64,000 nt of DNA from Anaerolineales bacterium (GCA_003105035.1 PQAL01000003.1:124001-188000); one strand, 5' to 3'. Positions 18,184-27,902 are shown, counted from the stretch's first letter. The notes: a model not told the origin generated them from the letters alone. Translations and numbers: made by a program.

Positions 18184-19443
18184 TTAACCCGCCGTAATCC
18201 TCCCCAACACCTCCCCAAACCTCCTGATCTCTTCCAGCGTATTGTAATGCACCGGACCTACCCGCACCATGCCGCCACTGTCCTCCAACCCCAGCCTCTT
18301 GGTGACCTCCAGGGCATAGTAATTCCCGTCCCATACGTAAATATTGGCTTCATCCAGCTGCTCGGCCACCTGGCGTGGAGATTTACCTTGTAACGTGAAC
18401 GCACAGGTGGGCACACGCTCCTCAAGGCGTTTAGTGTCCTTGATGCCATAGACGGTCACGCCGGGCGTCTCCGCTAAGATATCCAGGAGGGCGCGACTTA
18501 ATTCGAACTCGTAGGCGCGGATGGCGCTCATCCCCAGCTTGAAGCTCAAACGGCGACCGTTATACCCTACCGCATAACGCTCGGCGTGCTCCTCCCCGTA
18601 GGTCTCGCCCACCCACTGGAGGTATTCCAGCGCACCGAGCACCCCGCACATCCCCTCGAAGTTGCCCGTGCCGGTCTCGAACTTGCCGGGGGGGTCTGAG
18701 GGGGCAGGCCGCACCTTGTAGGCGGTCAAGCGGTCGAGCAGGTCGTACTTCCCATACAGCACCCCCATGTGCGGGCCGAAGAATTTATATGACGAGCATA
18801 CCAGGAAATCACTATCCAGGCGCTGCACATCGATCGGACCGTGTGGGGCGTACTGCACTGCGTCGATATAGACCAGCGCACCAGCCTCGTGGGCCATACG
18901 CGTGATTTGATCCACCGGGTTGACCGTCCCCAGTGCGTTGGAGGCATACCCGACCGCCACCAGGCGCGGCTTTTTCTCAATGGCTGCCTGCATTGCTTCC
19001 ATATCCAATGTGCCATCTTCGGCATGAAAATCCACCCTGATCACCTCACAACCCCGGTCTTCAGCCGCCATCACCCACGGGGTGACGTTAGCGTCGTGAT
19101 CCAGCCAGGTAACCACGATCCGGTCACCGGGGTTGAATGTGCGTACCAGCGAGCGGCTTATATTGAAGGTTAAACTGGTCATATTCGGGCCAAAGACGAT
19201 TTCATGGGGGTCGGAGGCATTCAAGAAGTCCGCAGCAGCCTGGCGCGTTTCTTCCACCAAGGCATCAGATTCGCGGCTGGTGGTGAATGCTCCTTCGTGG
19301 TTGGCGTTATGCTTCACCAGGTAATCCTGCATGCGGTCAAGCACGGTGCGCGCCACTTGAGTGCCAGCCGGGTTATCCAGGTAGATGCAATCACGGCTGA
19401 GGGCAGGGAATTGTGAGCGAATTGCGGTCAGATCGAGCGGCAT
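18184..19443 (-). CDS. Class V aminotransferase, cysteine-desulfurase-like
   Basis: 419 residues, full length, PLP-dependent. Residues 1-35 match the start typical of the VC1184-type cysteine-desulfurase-like subfamily; the PLP lysine is Lys220 in SSYKFFGPHMG; DHDANVTPW (about 121-129) and VDAVQYAPHG (about 200) are cofactor-site segments. The substrate is not established; desulfurase action on cysteine is possible by homology but no partner Suf/Isc gene lies nearby. AGGAG is 8 nt before the ATG. Relatives are present as broken pieces at 9005, 14255 and 15021. Confidence 0.92.
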   Translation of the reverse strand: MPLDLTAIRSQFPALSRDCIYLDNPAGTQVARTVLDRMQDYLVKHNANHEGAFTTSRESDALVEETRQAAADFLNASDPHEIVFGPNMTSLTFNISRSLVRTFNPGDRIVVTWLDHDANVTPWVMAAEDRGCEVIRVDFHAEDGTLDMEAMQAAIEKKPRLVAVGYASNALGTVNPVDQITRMAHEAGALVYIDAVQYAPHGPIDVQRLDSDFLVCSSYKFFGPHMGVLYGKYDLLDRLTAYKVRPAPSDPPGKFETGTGNFEGMCGVLGALEYLQWVGETYGEEHAERYAVGYNGRRLSFKLGMSAIRAYEFELSRALLDILAETPGVTVYGIKDTKRLEERVPTCAFTLQGKSPRQVAEQLDEANIYVWDGNYYALEVTKRLGLEDSGGMVRVGPVHYNTLEEIRRFGEVLGRITAG

Positions 19444-19558
19444 GAGGGGGTCTCCTGTTAGGATGTTTTTTGTTGAGCAATTATAACGTCAAGGTAATTT
19501 TGGCAGGTAATCGTGATGAAATTCGCGGCTTCTATCTGCTTTATTACAGCCGCGTTGT

Positions 19559-20158
19559 TTAGGCAAGCTTTCTGGCGATCGTCTCGGCTGACTTTAAATC
19601 ATCATGGGTGTTGATGTTAATAAATGCCAGCTGGTCCGAATCATAAGGACGCATCTCTTCTGCAGACAGGTAATGAATATTCACTTTCTCAAACCAGGCA
19701 TCCGCCCGCCGTTTTCCATCTGCGATGGCAAGGCGCACGTATGGCAGGCAAGCCTCGGCCCGGTATATCGCGTGGAAAGGCTCTGTGCCATCAATGGTGC
19801 GCGGGATACAAACATCCGCCTCCGTCTCACGCAAGGTCATCAGCTCGTATAGGAAGAGCTCTGGGCTGGCAAAGGGCATATCACACGCCACCACTGCCAC
19901 GTATGGGTGGCTGGCAGCGTTCAGGGCAGTATACAAGCCACCCAAGGCGCCCAACCCAGGGAGGATATCTGGAACGGGAGTGATACCAAGGAAGCGGTAA
20001 TTCTCAGGCTGGTTAGTGGTGATGATCACCTCATCGGCGATGCGGGCTAACCGGCTGAGCACGCGCATAATCAGAGGCTTACCCATGAAAGGCAGCAGAG
20101 CCTTGTCGCTGCCCATACGCTTTGATTCACCACCGGCCTGGATCGCCAGGGTCAGCAT
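19559..20158 (-). CDS. mobA: Molybdenum cofactor guanylyltransferase
   Basis: MobA attaches GMP to molybdopterin to make the bis-MGD cofactor. About 199 residues. The nucleotide-binding start LAIQAGGESKRMGSDKALLP and CDMPFASPE (about 90-98) are both clear; the first glycine motif reads QAGGESKRMG where LAGGxSxRMG is usual. I prefer the ATG at 20158 over 20164 because GAGG lies 7 nt before it. It is divergent from the radical SAM gene. No other cofactor genes are in the window except a MoaD-like protein at 8661. Confidence 0.9.
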   Translation of the reverse strand: MLTLAIQAGGESKRMGSDKALLPFMGKPLIMRVLSRLARIADEVIITTNQPENYRFLGITPVPDILPGLGALGGLYTALNAASHPYVAVVACDMPFASPELFLYELMTLRETEADVCIPRTIDGTEPFHAIYRAEACLPYVRLAIADGKRRADAWFEKVNIHYLSAEEMRPYDSDQLAFININTHDDLKSAETIARKLA

Positions 20159-20253
20159 TGCCATGCCTCGAACGGTTGGGGATTTAGTAGCCTTGAAATC
20201 ATTCGACCTTCAAACATGATTATAATGGGATAATCGCTAAGGAGAAGGAGCTT

Positions 20254-21369
20254 ATGAAGACCGTAGCGGAAATCCTTGATGAAATGACCATCGAAAAGAT
20301 GGACCTGGCCGAAGCTTTGCCAGATGATAGCGTGCGGTGTTTGGCGTGTGCCCACCGCTGCCTTATCCGCAAAGGGCGACGAGGCATCTGCCAGGTGCGT
20401 TTCAACCGGAACGGCAAACTGCAGGTACCATGGGGATATGTGGCAGGCTTGCAAGCCGACCCCATTGAAAAGAAACCTTTCTACCATGTGCTTCCTGGCA
20501 GTGATGCCCTGACCTTCGGCATGCTCGGCTGTGACTTTCACTGCGCCAACTGCCAGAATTGGGTGAGCTCGCAGATGCTGCGCGACCCGGCTGCCGACGA
20601 GTCGGTCCATTACCTGCGGCGTATCAGTCCTGAGCAGGTGGTGCTGGCAGCCAAAAGAGCAGGAGCCAGGGTGATCGCCTCATCCTACAATGAGCCGCTA
20701 ATTACCTCCGAATGGGCCGTTGCTATATTTAAGCTGGCAATAGCGGAGGGCATCCAGTGTGTCTATGTGTCGAATGGCAATGCCACGCCTGAGGTGCTGG
20801 ACTACTTGCGCCATTATTTAAGTGGCTACAAGATCGACTTGAAAACCATGCGGGATAAACAGTACCGCCAGCTGGGAGGGGTGCTAAGAAATGTACTGGA
20901 TACCATACGCAAAGCCCACGAGCTTGGGTTGTGGGTGGAAGTAGTGACCCTGGTTATCCCTGGTTTCAACGACAGCACTGAGGAGCTGCTGGAAGCTGGC
21001 AGATTCATCACCTCAGTTTCCGCCGATATACCGTGGCATGTGACTGCCTTCCACCCCGATTATAAATTGACCGCATCCCCGCCTACCTCGGTTAAGACCC
21101 TGCAACGCGCCGCAGAGATCGGCCAGGAGGCGGGCCTCAAGTTTGTGTATGCCGGGAACCTGACGGGAAGTCTGCGGGAGTATGAAAACACCTACTGCAC
21201 AAGGTGCCAGACCCTGCTGATCGAACGGACCGGATACGTCATCCACCAATACAAGGTTAGCGAGACTGGTACCTGCCCGAAATGTGGCGCTCAGATCCCC
21301 GGGATATGGACCGACAAGCCTGCATCGGTCAGGCTGGGTGGCTGGGGTATGCCCAGGATCTTTAGCTAG
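20254..21369 (+). CDS. AmmeMemoRadiSam-type radical SAM enzyme
   Basis: 371 residues. The radical SAM cluster motif is Cys93-x3-Cys97-x2-Cys100 in GCDFHCANC, within a PflA-like barrel; SYNEPLI (about 148), VSNGNATPEV (about 170) and KIDLKTM (about 193) fit the glycyl-radical-activase-like family. Extra cysteines near the N-terminus (CLACAHRC, 29-36) and C-terminus (CTRC, CPKC) look like metal sites and are typical of the AmmeMemoRadiSam group. The reaction is not known to me. AAGGAG precedes the ATG. The AMMECR1 and Memo partners are not in the window. Confidence 0.9.
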   Translation: MKTVAEILDEMTIEKMDLAEALPDDSVRCLACAHRCLIRKGRRGICQVRFNRNGKLQVPWGYVAGLQADPIEKKPFYHVLPGSDALTFGMLGCDFHCANCQNWVSSQMLRDPAADESVHYLRRISPEQVVLAAKRAGARVIASSYNEPLITSEWAVAIFKLAIAEGIQCVYVSNGNATPEVLDYLRHYLSGYKIDLKTMRDKQYRQLGGVLRNVLDTIRKAHELGLWVEVVTLVIPGFNDSTEELLEAGRFITSVSADIPWHVTAFHPDYKLTASPPTSVKTLQRAAEIGQEAGLKFVYAGNLTGSLREYENTYCTRCQTLLIERTGYVIHQYKVSETGTCPKCGAQIPGIWTDKPASVRLGGWGMPRIFS

Positions 21370-21398
21370 CCTATCGATTAGAAATTTGGGGTATTAAA

Positions 21399-22424
21399 TC
21401 ACTGCTTGCGCAGCGTGAGGCGCATCACCCGCCGGTCAATAGCACCGAAACGGTATTTATATTGCTCGTCCCCGCGCATGAAGTCAAAATACTGGCGCTT
21501 GTTGGTGTTCGCCCACTCCAGCAGGTAGCCCAACAGCACCCACCCGGGAGATAGCTCGCTGAAACGAAAATCCAACCCCGAGTTGTACACCCAGATATGG
21601 TTCATGTAATCGAAATTCAGGTACCCGGCAGCCTTCTCACCGTTCACTTCGATGAAGGCCAGCTGCAACCATCCAGCTTTGGCTGCTGCCTGCACAATGG
21701 CATGTATTTGCTGGCGCATGGCAGGTGTCAGGAATTTGGCTTTATCGGGGTCGTTGGTCATTAACTGCAAAAATTCGTCCGTCTCCTGGTCCAGGTTCGC
21801 GCCATCCTGGCTGATATACCAATGTACCGGCAGGTAGTATTCCTCAGAGCGGCGGATTTTCCGGCGGATTTCATGGCGCTGTTTTTTATCAACACCGCAG
21901 ATATATTTCTCCCAATCGCCGGGGAGCAGGATGTAAGGGCAGTGTTGCAGGGGTTCTTCGGAATAACTCCAACCCAGTTTTTCAGCTGCCACTTTGAGCG
22001 CAGGGACGGTCGGGCTGCTTTCCAGCAGGTTGTACAAATCCAGGTGGTGGCTGGCTGGGGTTTGGTCTTGCTCCAGATACGCCAGGAGTGCTTCGCTGAA
22101 TGCTGATAAGTCTTCTAGGCGGGCAATCACGTCCAAATAGTCGGATATTTCGATGCTGCCGATCAACAGCGAGGCAGGCTCGTTATCCCGGTTATTGGTC
22201 ATAAATAATGGCGCAACACCGATCAGCTTACCCTGCTCATCCCGCGCAATGACTACTGCCAGGTCTCCCTGCGACCACTCGCCCCCACCCAATCCCTGCC
22301 ACCAGGCCGTGATATATTCATGACGTAGAAACGGCACATGACTTGCACTTATGGCTAACAGCTCATTCCATTCCTTTTCGAGGCTGATTAACTCGGGCAG
22401 GGAACGTATGGTTTCAAGTTGCAT
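21399..22424 (-). CDS. GNAT-fold acetyltransferase (BioF2/CelD-like)
   Basis: 341 residues, cytosolic. Two tandem GNAT-like halves are suggested: the N-terminal one (WNELLAISASHVPFLRHEY, about 18-36) and the C-terminal acetyltransferase-6 type domain with KKQRHEIRRKIRRSEE (about 182-197) and FIEVNGEKAAGYLNFDY (about 255-271). Proteins of this type transfer acyl or aminoacyl groups in exopolysaccharide or peptidoglycan-related pathways; the substrate is unknown. AGGAG lies 6 nt before the ATG. It converges with the radical SAM gene. Confidence 0.82.
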   Translation of the reverse strand: MQLETIRSLPELISLEKEWNELLAISASHVPFLRHEYITAWWQGLGGGEWSQGDLAVVIARDEQGKLIGVAPLFMTNNRDNEPASLLIGSIEISDYLDVIARLEDLSAFSEALLAYLEQDQTPASHHLDLYNLLESSPTVPALKVAAEKLGWSYSEEPLQHCPYILLPGDWEKYICGVDKKQRHEIRRKIRRSEEYYLPVHWYISQDGANLDQETDEFLQLMTNDPDKAKFLTPAMRQQIHAIVQAAAKAGWLQLAFIEVNGEKAAGYLNFDYMNHIWVYNSGLDFRFSELSPGWVLLGYLLEWANTNKRQYFDFMRGDEQYKYRFGAIDRRVMRLTLRKQ

Positions 22425-22464
22425 GATTTCTCCTGAGGGTATAATCCAGGATAGATTTTACCAG

Positions 22465-22470
22465 TATAAT
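22465..22470 (+). promoter_or_regulatory. -10 box 8 nt before the 22479 start (leaderless-type)
   Basis: TATAAT, 8 nt, then ATG; no Shine-Dalgarno. A second TATAAT lies 25 nt further upstream at 22440-22445. Confidence 0.5.
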
Positions 22471-22478
22471 CATCCGGT

Positions 22479-24929
22479 ATGAATTCTTCCCTTGACCTAA
22501 ATTTATTGCTGGTTGCCCGGCAAGGTGCCTTGGAGCCTTCGGAGCTCCCTGATCTATACGCTGTCTCGCCTCCCCGCCGAACAGCCCGTGAGCGCGAATC
22601 CGACAGCCTGATCATCTACTTCAGCATGACAGGCAATTTTCCGCTCGCACCAGGGGCCCAAACCCAGCTACTGGAACAGCTTTCGCAAAAATTCTATAAA
22701 ACCACTGGAAGCCTGACTGCAGCCTTACGCTCTCTGGCTGAAACAATCAACCTACAGCTCCTTGATCGCAATTTACGCAGCACCAGCTCTGGTAAGCAGG
22801 GGATTGGCCAGCTGCTTCTGGCAGCTTTACGGTCCGATACTTTATATATTGCCCAAAGCGGTGCAGTCCAGGCATACCTGGTCACAGCTACACGCACGCA
22901 GCCCCTGTATGATCTGGAGACAACTGGTCGGGGCTTAGGGCTTAGCCGTTCCACCCCGATCAGGTTCTTGCAGCTCAAGCTGTCGGTGGAGGATTACCTG
23001 GTCCTGGCGACAGTACCTGCGCCTGCGTGGTCTGAAGCATCCTTAAGCCATCCCGCCACGGGCGGGATCGAGGCGCTGAGGCACCAGCTCACGGCTAACA
23101 TGAGCCCCGAGTTTAATTCGCTCATCATTCAAGCCAAACTCGGCAGTGGTAAGATGCTGATGCTTCGCCATAAGTCTGTTAGCGAGACCCTTCCTGAACA
23201 AAAAACCCCGGTTGTGAGCTCGCCGACCCCGCCTCCGGTCGAGTTATCCGAGCTTCCCACTGTAGCTACTGATGTGCAGCAACCCACTGGAGCAGCCCTG
23301 CCACCGGTCAGTGTGCCAGTAATCCCATTACCTGAAGTGCCCCCAGAAGCTGAGCCCGACTTGCCGGTGCCTGCAGACCAACCCATCGCCGTTCCCCTCG
23401 TCGCCGCCGGAGTTTCTTTATCGAGTGGCGAAAGGAGAGAATCCGTTTCACCCACCCCTCAAATACCATCTCCGCCATCGACAGCCGAAGTGAAGATCAG
23501 CCAAGCAGAAGCGCCTGTAACAGGGTCAGATCAGCCGGCAAGCACAGTAGCTACACCAGGGCCTGCCTCCGGGGAACAGAAAAATAAAGCGCCTTCGCCC
23601 CGTCCATGGACCGGACCACTGATCAAACTTCGCCTTGCGCTGTCTTCCTTTACAGCAGCCTTTTTGCATCTCTTTGGTAAGGCATTCTCAGCGATTGGTA
23701 TTGCGCTAATGCGGTTGTTGAAGAACCTATTGCCCGACGCTGATGTGTTGCGCCTGCCACAGTCCACGATGATTTTCCTTGCCATCGCCATTCCACTCAT
23801 CCTGGCAGTAGTTGGTGGCATGGTTTTCCTGCAACGCGGCCAGGCCAAGCAGCACGAAATATACTACCAACAGGCAGTGGAGAAGGCTGCGTATGCTGCC
23901 ACGCTCACCAATCCACTCGAGCAGCGCCTGGCACTGCAAACAGCCCTGGGTGAGCTGGACACCGCCGAAGAATATGCGGTTACCAGCCAATCGCAGGCGT
24001 TGCGCGCAGAAGTGACCAGCAGCCTGGACGCACTGGACGCGGTGAAACGCCTCGACTATCAGCCCGCCATCATCAATGGGTTGGAAAGCGGTGTCAGTGT
24101 CATCCGCATTATTGCTACGGCTGCAGATCTATATCTCCTCAATGGCACCGATGGCAGCGTTTTGCATGCCGTGCTCACCACCCGGGGCTATGAAATGGAC
24201 CCCACCTTCCAATGCGGCCCAACCAGTGGGCCAATTACCGTCGGCCCCCTGGTGGATATTTCAGAGTTGCCTCCTGGCGGGTATGAAAATGCCAGCCTCC
24301 TGGGAATGGATGCAAACGGAAATCTACTCTATTGTGTGGTCGGCTCACAGCCCTACAGTGCCAGCCTGGCGCCACCCAATACCGGCCTGGGTCAACCTAT
24401 CGGCATGAGCCTGGATCGCAATGACTTATACGTGCTTGATCCGACGGTCAATGCCGTGTGGATTTACCGAAATCTGGAAGTCAGCCAGCCACCGCGTCTG
24501 TTCTTCGGTGATACCGTCCCTCCGATGGAGGACGTCATTGACCTGGAAGTATATAACGATGATTTATACATGCTACACGCGGATGGTCACACCACCAAAT
24601 GCACTTACAGCGCGATGGCTGAGTCACCCACACGCTGTGAAGATCCATATTCCTATTCTGATAATCGCCCTGGACGGGTGCATGGCCCAGTTGTTGAGGA
24701 TACGCACTTTTCCCAGATTGACTACATATCCTTCCCTGAACGGTCAATCTTTTATCTCGACCCGGGGCACCAGGCGATTTACTATTTTAGCGTGTTGCTC
24801 ACCATGCAGCACCAGTACCAGCCCAAAACGAGCCTGGCGGAAGGTGATGCAACAGCTTTTTCCATCGGCGCTAACCGGATCGCCTTTATGGCTATCGCCA
24901 ACAACGTCTATTATGCGGCTATTCCGTGA
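22479..24929 (+). CDS. PP2C-like domain / Pro-rich linker / membrane-anchored propeller-like protein
   Basis: 816 residues. The N-terminal ~220 residues recall a degenerate PPM/PP2C phosphatase fold (LLAALRSDTLYIAQSGAVQA about 108-127; DYLVLATV about 170) but without the metal-binding aspartates I would expect. Residues about 240-380 are Pro/Thr/Ala-rich. One transmembrane helix follows (MIFLAIAIPLILAVVGGMVF, about 430-450). The C-terminal ~330 residues are strand-rich with propeller-like units. Likely an inside-to-outside envelope protein; function unknown. It precedes the 24975 glycosyltransferase-like gene by 45 nt. Confidence 0.75.
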   Translation: MNSSLDLNLLLVARQGALEPSELPDLYAVSPPRRTARERESDSLIIYFSMTGNFPLAPGAQTQLLEQLSQKFYKTTGSLTAALRSLAETINLQLLDRNLRSTSSGKQGIGQLLLAALRSDTLYIAQSGAVQAYLVTATRTQPLYDLETTGRGLGLSRSTPIRFLQLKLSVEDYLVLATVPAPAWSEASLSHPATGGIEALRHQLTANMSPEFNSLIIQAKLGSGKMLMLRHKSVSETLPEQKTPVVSSPTPPPVELSELPTVATDVQQPTGAALPPVSVPVIPLPEVPPEAEPDLPVPADQPIAVPLVAAGVSLSSGERRESVSPTPQIPSPPSTAEVKISQAEAPVTGSDQPASTVATPGPASGEQKNKAPSPRPWTGPLIKLRLALSSFTAAFLHLFGKAFSAIGIALMRLLKNLLPDADVLRLPQSTMIFLAIAIPLILAVVGGMVFLQRGQAKQHEIYYQQAVEKAAYAATLTNPLEQRLALQTALGELDTAEEYAVTSQSQALRAEVTSSLDALDAVKRLDYQPAIINGLESGVSVIRIIATAADLYLLNGTDGSVLHAVLTTRGYEMDPTFQCGPTSGPITVGPLVDISELPPGGYENASLLGMDANGNLLYCVVGSQPYSASLAPPNTGLGQPIGMSLDRNDLYVLDPTVNAVWIYRNLEVSQPPRLFFGDTVPPMEDVIDLEVYNDDLYMLHADGHTTKCTYSAMAESPTRCEDPYSYSDNRPGRVHGPVVEDTHFSQIDYISFPERSIFYLDPGHQAIYYFSVLLTMQHQYQPKTSLAEGDATAFSIGANRIAFMAIANNVYYAAIP

Positions 24930-24960
24930 GACCCGCTTTCCAGATGATAAACTCCGGAAG

Positions 24961-24966
24961 TACAAT
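24961..24966 (+). promoter_or_regulatory. -10 box 8 nt before the 24975 TTG start
   Basis: TACAAT, 8 nt, then TTG. A TTTCCA lies 18 nt upstream as a possible -35. No Shine-Dalgarno. Confidence 0.4.
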
Positions 24967-24974
24967 TAAGCACT

Positions 24975-26564
24975 TTGACCAGCAGCACTCCAACTATTCG
25001 AAAACAGCTTCATAAGCATGCTGCTGACCTGATCGCGCTGGCCCTGGTCTTGGCGGGAATTTTCGCGTCCGCATGGGTCACCCAGCACATTTACGAGGCT
25101 GTTCCCCACATCGAAGACGAAATCGCATATGTCTGGCAGTCCAAGGCGCTGTTGAATGGTCACCTGACTGTTCCATCTCCACCCGACTCAAAAAGCTTTT
25201 TGATCCCCTTTATTGTTGATTATCATGGCGAGCGTTTTGGTAAATACCCACCCGGCTGGCCGGCGGTTCTGGCGGTCGCCATTGGGATAGGCGCACGCGC
25301 CTGGATCAACCCCCTGTTAGCCGGGCTAGGCGTGTGGCTGACTTACCGGCTCGGTAAACGCATCTTTTCGGATTTCGTGGGACTGCTCGCGGCGGGGCTA
25401 ACTGTCACTTCACCCTTCTTCCTGATGAACTCGGGCACGCTCCTCTCTCATCCATTAGGATTGGTCTTGAGCGCTGCTTTCACCCTGGGTTGGCTGGGTT
25501 CCTTCTGGGATGACAAAGCCACAAAAGAAACGCTTTCTTCCTCGCATGCCAAAAAACAGTGGGCTTATGCGGCACTGTCGGTTTTATCCCTGGGAGGCTT
25601 AATGCTGACCCGCCCAATGACCGCCCTGGCAATAGCCATTCTGTTTGGAATTCATGGGGTTTATTTACTGTTCCGGGGCGACGCCCGAACCCGCCTGCGC
25701 CTGTTGATTTTTGGATTGGTTGCCATGCTGTTTATCGGCGGCTACCTACTCTGGCAGTACTCGCTGACTGGCAACGCTCTGCTCAACCCCTATACCCTGT
25801 GGTGGCCCTACGACCGGGTGGGATTCGGGCCGGGTCATGGGCGAGGTGCTGCCGGCCACACACTAAACATGATCAGGATAAACACCCGTAGCAGCCTGTC
25901 TGCGGGCCGCAACGATCTATTCGGTTGGGCTGGTTACTCGTGGATCTTTCTACCGTTCGGTATCTGGGCATCCCGGCGTAATCCAAAGGGATTGCTGATC
26001 GGCAGTGTCGCGCTGAGCCTGATCTTGGTCTACATGACCTACTGGATCGGTGCCAGCCTCTTCGGTCCACGGTACTACTACGAAGGTCTATACAGCGCTA
26101 CGTTGCTTAGCGCAGCCGGTATCGCATGGCTGGCCGGCTGGCCTTACAGCCCTAAAACTGCTTATCTACGCTACCAGGGATGGCGCAAACTACGCCCGCT
26201 GCTGGTCACCCTGCTGGTCGGAGTGTTGGTGGTAATTAATCTGGTGGCGTATCTGCCGGCTCGCCTGAGTGCGATGGTTGATTTATACGACATCAGCCAT
26301 TCGGATCAGGCACTATTCCAGGCATCCTCTGCCCAGGTCCTCACCCCTGCCCTGATCATCGTTCACACCAACTCCTGGACGGAATATGGAGCGTTACTGG
26401 ACCTTGAGAACCCGGAATTAACCTCTCGGTTCATCTTCGCCTGGAGTGTATCGCCCTCCACCGACGCTGCGTTAGTCCGCGATTTTCCCGACCGTGCCGT
26501 GTATCATTACTACCCGGGGCGGTCTACGCAGCTTTACCAAGAACCGCTACCAAAACAAAATTAA
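24975..26564 (+). CDS. GT-C-fold membrane glycosyltransferase-like protein
   Basis: About 529 residues starting at a TTG; no ATG in frame occurs until well inside the first membrane segments. There are roughly ten hydrophobic helices. An acidic pair (IEDEIAY, Asp48/Glu49) sits after the first helix in the external loop, as in ArnT/PMT-type transferases that use polyprenyl-phosphate sugars; 'RFGKYPPGWP' (about 88-97) is also typical. The sugar and acceptor are unknown. It ends 1 nt before the convergent 26566 gene. Confidence 0.8.
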   Translation: MTSSTPTIRKQLHKHAADLIALALVLAGIFASAWVTQHIYEAVPHIEDEIAYVWQSKALLNGHLTVPSPPDSKSFLIPFIVDYHGERFGKYPPGWPAVLAVAIGIGARAWINPLLAGLGVWLTYRLGKRIFSDFVGLLAAGLTVTSPFFLMNSGTLLSHPLGLVLSAAFTLGWLGSFWDDKATKETLSSSHAKKQWAYAALSVLSLGGLMLTRPMTALAIAILFGIHGVYLLFRGDARTRLRLLIFGLVAMLFIGGYLLWQYSLTGNALLNPYTLWWPYDRVGFGPGHGRGAAGHTLNMIRINTRSSLSAGRNDLFGWAGYSWIFLPFGIWASRRNPKGLLIGSVALSLILVYMTYWIGASLFGPRYYYEGLYSATLLSAAGIAWLAGWPYSPKTAYLRYQGWRKLRPLLVTLLVGVLVVINLVAYLPARLSAMVDLYDISHSDQALFQASSAQVLTPALIIVHTNSWTEYGALLDLENPELTSRFIFAWSVSPSTDAALVRDFPDRAVYHYYPGRSTQLYQEPLPKQN

Positions 26565-26565
26565 A

Positions 26566-27831
26566 TCAGGGAGTTGGAGTTACCTCTGGGGTCACTTCTG
26601 GGGGTGTTCCGGTAGGTGTGGGTGTCTCGGTTTCAGGAATGACGGGAGCAGGAGGATTTTGCTGTTGATAGCATTGATCTGCTACATACACCGCAGTGGG
26701 CTCAACCTGTGGGCTGGCCAGAAGTGACATATAGGTATCGTACTGCGCCTGCGCATCACACCACTGCCCATTTAAAGCAAACCAATCACCATATCCCAAC
26801 AAGGCATCCATATAGCGGCTGGAGGCAGTCCAGCCTGAGGCATCCATCAGGTTAGGGGCGGCATTCGCCAGCTGCGAAAAATAATACACGGCCTGGGCCC
26901 AATCTACGTCCCAGAAGCTGGCCCCACGGATATATAAATCCGCCCAATCACGCCAGTTACGCGCTTCAGCGTCCAATGGGCCAAAACGCTCAGCTAGGGT
27001 GAGGTCGTAATTACCACCTTCCAGGTCATGCATCTGGGAAATTTTATCAATCCCGCGGTTGCGCAGGGCCACAAAGAGCATGCCATCCACTTTCACCGCC
27101 AAATAATCCGGGTAGTTCTTGCGGAGCAGCAGGAGTGTGTCAATCGCGCCGGTCCAATCCCGACCAAGCAGCTGGCTCTGTGCCTGCGCGAGCAGGTCAT
27201 CCCGGCCGCGATAATCGGGCGTTGGCGTCCCGGTTGGCATGGCTGCGAAAGTCGGCGTGGCAGTGATGCGTTGCTGGGTCAGCACATAGGCAAGCTGGTT
27301 GGAGGCATCTGGATAATTGGGATCGATCTCAATGATGAATTCAAGCCGCTGGCGCGCCCGGTCAAAATTACCCTGAGCGATATCCTGCTGCGCCAGGATG
27401 TACTGGTTGGCAGCCTCACCCGCCACCAGGGTAGACTGGTAACGCTCACGTTCGCTCACTGCTGAGTTATAACCTGCAAATGCACTGCCCCCGGCGATCA
27501 AAGCCAGTAACAGCACTGCCACGAATGCCCATAAGATCCATAAGCGCCTGCCCTTGGGTGAACCAGCTGGTGCCTCCGGGATCTCCGGTGGCAGGTTTAT
27601 CCCCTCATCGCTGAGCGTGGACGGTTGGGTCATATCCATGGATGGCTCGACCACAGCCGGTTGCGTTTCGCCCGGCTCCGGCACTGCAGCCATGGGTTGG
27701 GTCGCATCAGGTTCTAGCCCCTGGTTGGTGGGGAGGTCTGCCTGTGAGGGCAGCTCGTTATTTTCAGGTCTCGTGCTCGAGTCAATCATTGCCGAAGTCG
27801 GACTAGTTTTATCTGAATTTGAAGATTCCAT
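26566..27831 (-). CDS. Single-pass TPR-containing envelope protein
   Basis: 421 residues. A Pro/Gln/Thr-rich cytosolic N-terminus (about 1-95) is followed by one membrane helix (LWILWAFVAVLLLALIAGGS, about 97-116), then a helical TPR-like part (QDIAQGNFDRARQRLEFIIE about 153-172; QLLGRDWTGAIDTLLLLRKN) and a Thr-Pro-rich tail (TPTGTPPEVTPEV). Probably a membrane scaffold; no catalytic motif seen. Start has TATAAT 7 nt upstream and no Shine-Dalgarno. Similar build to the two TPR proteins at 52870 and 54125. Confidence 0.75.
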   Translation of the reverse strand: MESSNSDKTSPTSAMIDSSTRPENNELPSQADLPTNQGLEPDATQPMAAVPEPGETQPAVVEPSMDMTQPSTLSDEGINLPPEIPEAPAGSPKGRRLWILWAFVAVLLLALIAGGSAFAGYNSAVSERERYQSTLVAGEAANQYILAQQDIAQGNFDRARQRLEFIIEIDPNYPDASNQLAYVLTQQRITATPTFAAMPTGTPTPDYRGRDDLLAQAQSQLLGRDWTGAIDTLLLLRKNYPDYLAVKVDGMLFVALRNRGIDKISQMHDLEGGNYDLTLAERFGPLDAEARNWRDWADLYIRGASFWDVDWAQAVYYFSQLANAAPNLMDASGWTASSRYMDALLGYGDWFALNGQWCDAQAQYDTYMSLLASPQVEPTAVYVADQCYQQQNPPAPVIPETETPTPTGTPPEVTPEVTPTP

Positions 27832-27838
27832 TCCGCCA

Positions 27839-27844
27839 ATTATA
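27839..27844 (-). promoter_or_regulatory. -10 box 7 nt before the 27831 start (leaderless-type)
   Basis: TATAAT on the minus strand, 7 nt (TGGCGGA), then ATG. Confidence 0.5.
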
Positions 27845-27902
27845 CCTCAGTGGATATGACGTGCTCCGCAGGCAGCAAGTTCCATAAATGCGATAATTTC
27901 GC

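Noticed and set aside
19520-19558. Terminator after mobA
   Set aside because: CGCGGCT/AGCCGCG arms exist but enclose an 18-nt loop and are not followed by a T-run on the minus strand.
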